DNA from: Gammaproteobacteria bacterium
GTDB lineage: Bacteria > Pseudomonadota > Gammaproteobacteria > Pseudomonadales > UBA7434
Direction: 5' to 3'
Assembly (NCBI GenBank): GCA_024280785.1
Contig: JAJRPK010000464.1
Span: forward strand, 1-5,028
Length of the DNA: 5,028 nucleotides
In this document: piece after piece, positions 1 through 5,028 of the stretch
How the letters are laid out: every line of letters begins with the position of its first letter
Position numbering within the stretch: position 1 is the stretch's first letter
The notes under the pieces: model-generated
Told to the model about the DNA's origin: nothing
The model's database searches: none
What the model saw: the letters and a program-made list of their open reading frames with translations, nothing else
Position numbers and translations under genes: made by a program

Positions 1-969
1 AAAGGCGGCCATATTCATATCAGACCCAACCCCAAATCGTTTCCACTCTAAGGAATGCGAGGAAGCACTACAGGAGCCTTCAATGGTAGTTAGCGATACC
101 TTAATATCTGTTTTCTCCAATATTGATAAGGTTTCACTATTGTAGTCTCCGCTTTCGCCATTGGGGTAAGCAAACGCTAGACATCCCTCTTTTGTAAAAG
201 ACTCTACGGCCTCTATAGATTGAAATATTTCGTATTGTTGCTCGGCATAGGGTAAATTACTGAGTATCGGATGACTCAGTGTATGTGCACCAAATTCAAT
301 CAATGGGTGATCTGCCAGACGATGCACGGATTCCATATTTAACATTCTATAAGGAGAACTCGCATCGATAACCAGCTGTCCACTCTCGCACAATGCAAAT
401 TCAAGTTTTTTAATTTCAGCTTCAAGCGTAGAGTGTGGCTCTCGCTTTAAGGCGCATTTAATGAAATCGAGCGATGCCTTTCTATTCGCTACGGAAGATA
501 GCGGGTAGGTTTTTCCTCTCCACTCAACGCTGGGATGCCGAGTTTTAGCAAACACATTGTGCAAGCGCCCTGTCCAAACCGTTGAGTCTGAGCCAATCAA
601 ACCGGTAGTCAAAAATATTGTCGCCGGTATCTCTTCTTGGCAAAGAATAGGGAACGCACAATCATAATTGTTCTGGTACCCATCATCAAACGTAACGACA
701 GCCGTTGGCCCCTCGACACTGCCGTTACTTAACATTTTCTCGGCTTCGGCAAGTGAGACAACATTAAAGTACTGTCTAAGGTATTTCATTTGATTTTGAA
801 AAGAAATCGAATCGACCAAACACCAATCAGGCAACACCGGCGTTTGATCAACCACCCCGTGATACATCAAAACAGAAATCTGGCCTTTATTTAAAAACCG
901 ATGAACTCTGTGTGGTGCCCCTAGCGCCGCTAAGGCGCCATAACTTAAAGATTTTATTTGTGCCTTCAT
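1..969 (-). CDS. CE4 (NodB-type) polysaccharide deacetylase, C-terminus cut by window edge
   Basis: This is an open frame of 323 codons from ATG at 969 to the left edge, with no stop in the window, so the C-terminus is missing. It reads as a carbohydrate-esterase-4 deacetylase, a metal-dependent enzyme that removes acetyl groups from polysaccharide sugars. Family motifs seen, in order: a YHG strand (about residues 36-38), TFDDGY at 93-98 with the catalytic and metal-binding Asp pair D95/D96, the metal-binding HxxxH pair H229/H233 (HTLSHP), and FAYPNG at 266-271. A roughly 100-residue insert lies between the first two catalytic motifs, as in the longer (about 330-350 aa) members near surface-polysaccharide genes. 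The N-terminus (MKAQIKSLSYGALAALG) is weakly amphipathic and is not a convincing signal peptide. The start codon overlaps the upstream gene's stop as ATGA and no good Shine-Dalgarno is visible, which suggests translational coupling. The polymer it acts on cannot be read from the sequence. Confidence 0.9.
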   Translation of the reverse strand, partial: MKAQIKSLSYGALAALGAPHRVHRFLNKGQISVLMYHGVVDQTPVLPDWCLVDSISFQNQMKYLRQYFNVVSLAEAEKMLSNGSVEGPTAVVTFDDGYQNNYDCAFPILCQEEIPATIFLTTGLIGSDSTVWTGRLHNVFAKTRHPSVEWRGKTYPLSSVANRKASLDFIKCALKREPHSTLEAEIKKLEFALCESGQLVIDASSPYRMLNMESVHRLADHPLIEFGAHTLSHPILSNLPYAEQQYEIFQSIEAVESFTKEGCLAFAYPNGESGDYNSETLSILEKTDIKVSLTTIEGSCSASSHSLEWKRFGVGSDMNMAAF

Positions 970-1916
970 GAAGAGGGCGTCTCAACAGACTCATTCGGTT
1001 TCGAAAGTTTTGATACAGCGTCACCGGACATAATCGGATTGGGTGGTGATACAACTGATCCCACCGTACTCAAAGATAACAAATAGTCTTTACAGCTCAT
1101 AAAGTTTTCCTGATCAAACGACTTTATCAAGCTGTGAAGCTTCTGCTCTGTACGGCCAAGATTAACATAATGCCTAAATCGATTACTCAAAGATGCTTTA
1201 TTCACTCTGGGTTGCTGCGGGTCAAATTCCCACGGATGGGTATAAAAGACATAGCCGTTATTGGCCTTTAAAATATTGCGTACCCCCCAATTAAAAATAC
1301 TGGCGGGAAATAATCGGAAATAACCTCCACCGCCCCACGGTATAATCGAATTCCCCCACTGAAGATTGCTTACCGGTATTTCAGAAAAACCATCGGGATC
1401 CGTGTAGGCAAAGCCCGTTTTACGAAAATCACTCAGATCTAGTTTCCCATGGCGAGAATTTAGTCCGGAACTATCGAAACTAGAATCATACTGGTAACCT
1501 AACTGCTTTAACGCTGTAATCACATTATCTGAGATCGAAAAAGAAGGGGCACGATAGCCTTGAACTGAAGAACCACAAATATGTTCCAAGACTTCTTTGG
1601 TTCGCTTCAGATCACTAAGCAAGTCATCTTGACCCAGGTTTGAACATAAATCGTGGTGGAAACCATGAGAGGCTACTTCATGCCCACGGTCCTGGATTTC
1701 GCGCACTAAATCGGGTGCTCGTTCAGCATTCCAACCTAGAATGAAGAAAGTCGCTGAAACCTTACATTGAGCAAACAAATCTAATAGAACACGAGTGCCC
1801 TTTTCAAAGCGCCATTCACAACCTTCCCAATCGGAAAAATCAATGGTTTGCTTAAAATTTTCAACCTGAAACCAGTCTTCAACATCTACTGTCAACAGGA
1901 TTGTTTGTCCGCCCAC
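966..1916 (-). CDS. XrtA-system-type polysaccharide deacetylase (NodB domain plus DUF3473)
   Basis: This is a CE4 deacetylase of the subgroup associated with exosortase A/PEP-CTERM exopolysaccharide loci. With the GTG start at 1916 it has 316 residues. ILLTVDVEDWFQVENF at 6-21 is the diagnostic N-terminus, and its D-V-E-D replaces the usual TFDDG motif. H84 and H88 form the HxxxH metal site (HGFHH). GYRAPSFSI lies at 120-128. The DUF3473-like region contains WGGGGYFRLFP (about 194-204), YTHPWEFDPQQPR (about 225-237) and LGRTEQKLHSLI near 253-264. The last 30 or so residues are a Ser/Pro/Val-rich tail without family resemblance. The frame is open up to a TAG at 1950-1952, so a TTG start at 1949 (327 aa) is possible. 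I prefer GTG at 1916 because it puts the first residue just before the conserved ILLTVDVEDW and has GGGA 9 bases upstream. It is first in a leftward operon and overlaps the next deacetylase by ATGA. Its expected role is deacetylation of the exported polysaccharide. Confidence 0.92.
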   Translation of the reverse strand: MGGQTILLTVDVEDWFQVENFKQTIDFSDWEGCEWRFEKGTRVLLDLFAQCKVSATFFILGWNAERAPDLVREIQDRGHEVASHGFHHDLCSNLGQDDLLSDLKRTKEVLEHICGSSVQGYRAPSFSISDNVITALKQLGYQYDSSFDSSGLNSRHGKLDLSDFRKTGFAYTDPDGFSEIPVSNLQWGNSIIPWGGGGYFRLFPASIFNWGVRNILKANNGYVFYTHPWEFDPQQPRVNKASLSNRFRHYVNLGRTEQKLHSLIKSFDQENFMSCKDYLLSLSTVGSVVSPPNPIMSGDAVSKLSKPNESVETPSS

Positions 1917-2070
1917 TACTAATATTCCCACAACGAAGGTAACTGACAACTAATCCATGGAGTTAACAAGGATTGTTCTTTTTCCATCCGATATTAAGTG
2001 TAGTCGATCATTGTAACAACGAGCACCCAGCAAAGCTAAAGTAGTACTAAATTTGAACCTTTTTTAAACA

Positions 2071-2098
2071 TATATAAACACGTCCCAATCCAATCCAA
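2071..2098 (-). promoter_or_regulatory. Possible sigma-70 promoter for the deacetylase operon
   Basis: On the minus strand TTGGAT (2098-2093) is followed after 16 bases by TATATA (2076-2071). The -10 is reasonable, but the -35 matches the TTGACA consensus only in TTG. It would give a leader of about 115-150 bases before the deacetylase start. It is inferred from the sequence alone and is the best candidate rather than a firm call. Confidence 0.25.
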
Positions 2099-2104
2099 TC
2101 CAAC
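2085..2104. repeat. Pentanucleotide tandem repeat (CCAAT x3 plus CCAAC)
   Basis: Three perfect CCAAT units at 2085-2099 are followed by one imperfect unit, CCAAC, at 2100-2104 (GGATT-type units on the other strand). The tract overlaps the -35 and spacer of the possible leftward promoter. The copy number is low, so it may simply be chance low complexity. Confidence 0.85.
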
Positions 2105-2193
2105 GATCAAGTCATGTAAATTTCGGCATAAAAGCTTGATTACAGCTCCATAAATATCAATGAATGGATTGATTTAGCCTCAACACGGGCAAT

Positions 2194-2204
2194 TCTCTCA
2201 GAGA
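2194..2204. repeat. Perfect 11-base palindrome TCTCTCAGAGA
   Basis: The arms TCTCT and AGAGA sit around a central C. The site lies about 70-80 bases upstream of the TATAAT box of the rightward unit and directly beside a second dyad at 2207-2220. It could be a regulator binding site, but no known operator is recognised. Confidence 0.4.
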
Positions 2205-2206
2205 TA

Positions 2207-2220
2207 AGCCCCTAAGGGCT
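2207..2220. repeat. Short inverted repeat AGCCC-CTAA-GGGCT
   Basis: Two 5-base arms flank a 4-base loop, two bases after the palindrome at 2194-2204. It is not followed by a T-run on either strand, so it is unlikely to be an intrinsic terminator. It could be half of a composite operator with the neighbouring palindrome. Confidence 0.35.
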
Positions 2221-2274
2221 GAATAAATCTACAGTTTTACAATCCTTTGCACTAGGCTGTTCAAAATAAGCAAC

Positions 2275-2280
2275 TATAAT
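2275..2280 (+). promoter_or_regulatory. TATAAT -10 box for the rightward unit
   Basis: This is a perfect sigma-70 -10 hexamer. No good -35 lies 16-18 bases upstream. TTGCAC at 2247-2252 is 22 bases away, which is too far, and there is no extended TGn. If used, transcription would begin near 2286-2288 and leave about 138 bases of leader before the ATG at 2425. The weak -35 would fit an activator-dependent promoter, perhaps through the dyads at 2194-2220, but this is inference. Confidence 0.35.
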
Positions 2281-2424
2281 GTCGACTACGGTGGATTTTC
2301 TATCACCCTTTTACTTACGTTCAATCAGAAAAACCGTTAAGTTTTAATACTTTATAAATCCGAAACTGATTAACTCCAACAACGATGCCTTTTGCAGCGA
2401 CATAGACATAGTGGTACATAAAGT

Positions 2425-3852
2425 ATGTTAGATATTTGTAAACATTTTTTTGAGCACCTAAATGAAAAAGGTATTCGTTATTGCCACTGGAAAAGCAACG
2501 AGCACCTCGACGCAGCACTTGCCGGTAAAACCGACCTCGATGTACTCGTACATATTGATGACAAAAGTAAACTTCAAGCTGCTTTTGATCGCTATGATTT
2601 TAAAAAAATAATTTCGCCGCCCGAAAAGCAATTTCCCGGCATGGCAGACTATTTAGGATTTGACCAAAATACCGGTAGCTTTATTCATTTTCATTTGCAC
2701 CACTACTTGGTTCTCGGCCAAAAATATATTAAAAACCACCACCTACCGCTAGAAGACTTTGTGCTTAATAACCTCACCATGAAGGACAATGTCCGTATAC
2801 CCTGCCCTGAAATTGAACTAATGCTATTAATCATTAGGGCTCATATGAAAACTGATATAATTTCATTATTAAAGCATGCGATTAAAGACCGTACATCAGG
2901 CTTTTATACCGCGTTCCCCAACGATATAGAAAATGAATTTTTCGAGCTAATCTCCCAAAGTGATTTATCCAAATTTAAGGAATTTCTTAAGCAAAGCCAG
3001 CTCCCGCTTGACGAACGTATTTTTACTCACTTTATTGAAATTTATAAGGCTAAAAAGTTAACCGCCAACGACATTTTAAAAACCCAAATTGCGATTCTTT
3101 CTGGCCTTAAAAGTTACCGACGAAACAAAAGCCCACTTATCTACTGGCAGTATTTTCTATTTTTTGTCGCTGAATTACCCATAATTAGAAATCTTAAAAC
3201 GTATAAGCGCAAGACAATGAATGGACCTGGAAAGATTTTTTCCATAGTTGGGTCTGATGGCTCAGGAAAATCTACATTGATAGCCGATTTGCAAAAATGG
3301 CTATCGTGGAAGCTTTTTGTTAAGCAATATTACTACGGTATTCCGAAGGGGCCACGAAATACACTGACGTTTAATCTTAAGCGAGTCCTAAGAAAACTGG
3401 GGCTAGATAATGTCGATCAATGGATAGAAGCCAATTTTTGGATGCATGTTGCAAGAACCCGACAAGCCATCAATATTAGGTCTCATAAAGACGCTAATGC
3501 TGGCTTGGTAGTCATCACTGATCGCTATCCGTTAAAAGATTTTCACGATATGGCCGAACCTATGGATGGGCCTAGGCTCGGCAAGAGCATCCACTTCGCA
3601 GGATCGACCCTTGCCGAACAAGAAGCCGAGATCTATCAAAATATTGAGCTTCCCGACCGTATCTACGTATTACAAGTTGAAATCGATGAGTTGCGAAAAA
3701 GAAAAACCGACTTGAGTCTAGAAGCCCACAAAATAAAGGCACTGGCCGTCAATAACCTTAAAGGCGGCGGAGCAGTAGAGCTTATCGATGCCAACAGACC
3801 TTATGATGAAGTACTTTTGGACATCAAGCGACGTATATGGGCTACTCTTTAA
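2425..3852 (+). CDS. Two-domain protein: nucleotidyltransferase-like N-terminus and thymidylate-kinase-like P-loop C-terminus
   Basis: The protein has 475 residues. The N-terminal half (about 1-230) has HWKSN at 21-25 and GKTDLDVLV at 34-42. The latter is a G-x-T-D-x-D pattern like the metal-binding strand of nucleotidyltransferase-fold proteins. A His-rich stretch (FIHFHLHHYLVLG, 87-98) follows. A hydrophobic, aromatic segment (LIYWQYFLFFVAELPII, 238-254) flanked by basic residues links to the kinase half. That half has Walker A GSDGSGKST at 276-284, WLSWKL at 292-297, a DRYP motif at 366-369 like the DR(Y/F/H) of dTMP kinases, DGPRLG at 381-386, and a basic LID-like stretch (LRKRKTD, 423-429). 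It is much longer than a housekeeping dTMP kinase (about 210 aa) and differs around the substrate site, so thymidylate is unlikely to be its substrate. Proteins of this type occur in polysaccharide clusters, but I know of no proven reaction. An in-frame TAA at 2419-2421 fixes ATG 2425 as the furthest possible start. The ribosome site is weak. Confidence 0.9.
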   Translation: MLDICKHFFEHLNEKGIRYCHWKSNEHLDAALAGKTDLDVLVHIDDKSKLQAAFDRYDFKKIISPPEKQFPGMADYLGFDQNTGSFIHFHLHHYLVLGQKYIKNHHLPLEDFVLNNLTMKDNVRIPCPEIELMLLIIRAHMKTDIISLLKHAIKDRTSGFYTAFPNDIENEFFELISQSDLSKFKEFLKQSQLPLDERIFTHFIEIYKAKKLTANDILKTQIAILSGLKSYRRNKSPLIYWQYFLFFVAELPIIRNLKTYKRKTMNGPGKIFSIVGSDGSGKSTLIADLQKWLSWKLFVKQYYYGIPKGPRNTLTFNLKRVLRKLGLDNVDQWIEANFWMHVARTRQAINIRSHKDANAGLVVITDRYPLKDFHDMAEPMDGPRLGKSIHFAGSTLAEQEAEIYQNIELPDRIYVLQVEIDELRKRKTDLSLEAHKIKALAVNNLKGGGAVELIDANRPYDEVLLDIKRRIWATL

Positions 3853-3886
3853 GCGTAGCTTTTCTTTCAATCAACCTTTGACAACT

Positions 3887-5008
3887 ATGCATCATCCATT
3901 AAAAGTCCTTCAGCTGGGAAGTTCCTCCGGTCTCTACGGTGCAGAAAGGTGGATTCTTTCTTTAATTAAGTACTTTGACCCAGCGAAAATTTGCCCATTG
4001 GTTGCTGCTATCGTAGACGATGCAACCGACGAAGCACCTTTATGCGAAGAGTCCAGAAAGCTTGGCTTTGAGGCGGTAACCTTTAAATCGAGTGGAAAAT
4101 ACAGCTTTGATGCCGTATTAAGACTACGAAAGTTCGTGCAAGAAAATAACATAGACATTATTCACTCACACGGTTACAAAACTGATCTGTTTGCTTTATT
4201 TGCAACTATCGGTCTAAGGTGCAAAATTATTTCCACACCCCACGGTTGGACTCAAGACCCTGACTTCAAACTTAGAATATATGAAATATTGGATCGGCTG
4301 ATCTTCCCATTTTTTGACCGGGTCGTGCCTTTATCCGACGGTTTAATGGAAACCTTGGTCAACATTCCAGGGTTAAGCAAGAAATTACGCCTCATTACAA
4401 ATGGAGTGGATATCGGAGAAATCGACGACTTAACTGATATTTCTGCAGAAACCATCGACATAAAAGAACAAGGCTTCTTTGTCATTGGCTACATTGGGCG
4501 ACTGGTTCACGGTAAAGGCTTGGATGTGTTTATTTCAGCTCTAGCCCAGCTCAAGCAACTTCGGTGGAAAGCGCTAATCATTGGTGAAGGAGAGCAAGAG
4601 CCCGAGCTACGCAAGATGGTCGAGAGTTATGGTTTAAACGACAATGTTCAGTTTCTAGGTTTTAGGGCCGATCGATTAGCGCTGCTTAAAGGCTTTGATG
4701 TCTTTGTTCTACCGTCTCGATCAGAGGGTATTCCTCGTTGCGTTATGGAAGCGATGGCAGCAGAAATTCCCGTAGTTGCTTCTGATATTCCCGGTTGCAA
4801 AACACTGATTGATGGCGAAAAAACTGGCTGTCTATTTAAACTGGATAATGTAGAAGACCTAACAAAGCAATTAGCCGCCACTCTTCTCAATAGTTCAGTA
4901 AAAGATCTGTACAAAAAAGAAGGCAAACAATTTGTTCTAGAGCATTATTCTGCGCAAAGAATGGCGTCAGAGTATGAGGATTTATTTCTAAAACTGCTAA
5001 ACAGATAA
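3887..5008 (+). CDS. Family 4 glycosyltransferase (GT-B fold)
   Basis: With the ATG at 3887 this is a 373-residue retaining glycosyltransferase of the GT4 type. It would transfer a sugar from a nucleotide-sugar donor to a polysaccharide or lipid-linked intermediate at the cytoplasmic face of the membrane. The N-terminal acceptor domain opens with KVLQLGSSSGLYGAERW (about 6-22), the usual glycine-rich loop, and has TPHGW near 117-121. The donor domain begins with the GYIGRLVHGKG strand-loop (about 201-211; R205 and K210 are the family's phosphate-contacting pair). The E-x7-E signature is present as E280/E288 (EGIPRCVME). The length is normal for the family. The frame stays open upstream to an ATG at 3788, but that would overlap the preceding gene by 65 bases and add 33 residues lacking family resemblance. 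No clear Shine-Dalgarno precedes 3887, and TTG at 3878 is an alternative. It lies 34 bases after the fusion gene and is probably co-transcribed with it. The sugar and linkage cannot be told. Confidence 0.92.
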   Translation: MHHPLKVLQLGSSSGLYGAERWILSLIKYFDPAKICPLVAAIVDDATDEAPLCEESRKLGFEAVTFKSSGKYSFDAVLRLRKFVQENNIDIIHSHGYKTDLFALFATIGLRCKIISTPHGWTQDPDFKLRIYEILDRLIFPFFDRVVPLSDGLMETLVNIPGLSKKLRLITNGVDIGEIDDLTDISAETIDIKEQGFFVIGYIGRLVHGKGLDVFISALAQLKQLRWKALIIGEGEQEPELRKMVESYGLNDNVQFLGFRADRLALLKGFDVFVLPSRSEGIPRCVMEAMAAEIPVVASDIPGCKTLIDGEKTGCLFKLDNVEDLTKQLAATLLNSSVKDLYKKEGKQFVLEHYSAQRMASEYEDLFLKLLNR

Positions 5009-5010
5009 GT

Positions 5011-5028
5011 ATGCAGTGTAGTTACTTT
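5011..5028 (+). CDS. Possible start of a further gene, cut by window edge
   Basis: An ATG two bases after the glycosyltransferase stop is followed by five open codons (MQCSYF) to the window end. The tight spacing suits an operon, and a weak purine stretch (AGATAAG) lies just upstream. Six codons are too few to identify a product or to be sure that it is a gene. Confidence 0.25.

Larger units (their letters stand above)
1917..2424. other. Divergent intergenic control region
   Basis: About 0.5 kb separates the two divergent units and contains no protein-coding frame I can support. It is AT-rich. It holds a TATAAT box reading right, a possible promoter reading left over a CCAAT tandem repeat, two adjacent short dyads, and a weak AACAA-GGA-TTGTT inverted repeat at 1965-1977 just upstream of the leftward gene. 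I looked for sigma-54 sites (GG-N10-GC) on both strands, since some exosortase-type EPS loci use sigma-54 activators. I found none with correct spacing; TGG-N9-GC near 2165-2178 is one base short. No tRNA, riboswitch consensus or intrinsic terminator was recognised. Confidence 0.7.

Noticed and set aside
2165..2178. Sigma-54 promoter (TGG...GC) upstream of the fusion gene
   Set aside because: The GG-to-GC spacing is 9 rather than 10 and the flanking consensus (TGGCAC / TTGCA) is absent.
2207..2220. Intrinsic terminator at the AGCCC/GGGCT hairpin
   Set aside because: The stem has only 5 pairs, neither strand has a following T-run, and it lies between divergent genes where no terminator is needed.
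2291..2347. An 18-codon GTG-started frame in the leader of the fusion gene (possible leader peptide)
   Set aside because: There is no ribosome site, no run of regulatory codons, and no attenuator-like hairpin with a T-run after it.
2445..2451. T7 run near the 5' end of the fusion gene as a phase-variable slippage site
   Set aside because: The frame is intact, seven bases is short for slippage, and such runs are expected in AT-rich Phe codons.
2321..2518. Minus-strand 65-codon open frame across the start of the fusion gene
   Set aside because: It overlaps the well-supported plus-strand gene, its residues match no family and show no domain pattern, and no ribosome site is seen. It is best explained as a shadow frame.
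3788..3886. Extended N-terminus of the glycosyltransferase from ATG 3788
   Set aside because: It would overlap the preceding gene by 65 bases and add 33 residues without GT4 resemblance. The family's conserved start lies just after ATG 3887.
3934..4926. Three minus-strand open frames (74-92 codons) inside the glycosyltransferase gene
   Set aside because: All are antisense to a gene with clear GT4 motifs and have low-complexity Ser-rich translations typical of shadow frames.

Overview
The window looks like part of an exopolysaccharide / cell-surface polysaccharide locus from a gammaproteobacterium, probably a marine one. This rests on moderate AT-richness, compact gene packing and the type of enzymes present. 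The clearest marker is a carbohydrate-esterase-4 (NodB-type) deacetylase with the extra C-terminal region (DUF3473) of the deacetylases found in exosortase A (XrtA, PEP-CTERM) exopolysaccharide clusters. No exosortase gene or PEP-CTERM protein lies inside the window, so the XrtA link is by family resemblance only.

Layout: two transcription units diverge from a 0.5 kb non-coding region (about 1917-2424). Leftward (minus strand) is the XrtA-type deacetylase (stop at 966). It overlaps by ATGA a second, different CE4 deacetylase that starts at 969 and runs off the left edge of the window. Rightward (plus strand) is a 475-residue two-domain protein (2425-3852). Its N-terminal half is nucleotidyltransferase-like and its C-terminal half is a thymidylate-kinase-like P-loop kinase. 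A family-4 glycosyltransferase follows (most likely 3887-5008). An ATG two bases after its stop may open a further gene cut by the right edge.

The likely joint role is synthesis and tailoring of an exported polysaccharide. The GT4 enzyme would add a sugar on the cytoplasmic side, and the deacetylases would remove N- or O-acetyl groups. The fusion protein would carry out an unidentified nucleotide-dependent step. The intergenic region has a perfect TATAAT box for the rightward unit, about 138 bases of leader, two adjacent short dyads, and a short CCAAT tandem repeat overlapping a possible leftward promoter.

No RNA genes, insertion sequences, CRISPR arrays or convincing intrinsic terminators were seen. 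The least understood element is the two-domain nucleotidyltransferase-like/kinase protein. It belongs to a family I recognise from polysaccharide clusters but for which I know of no established reaction.
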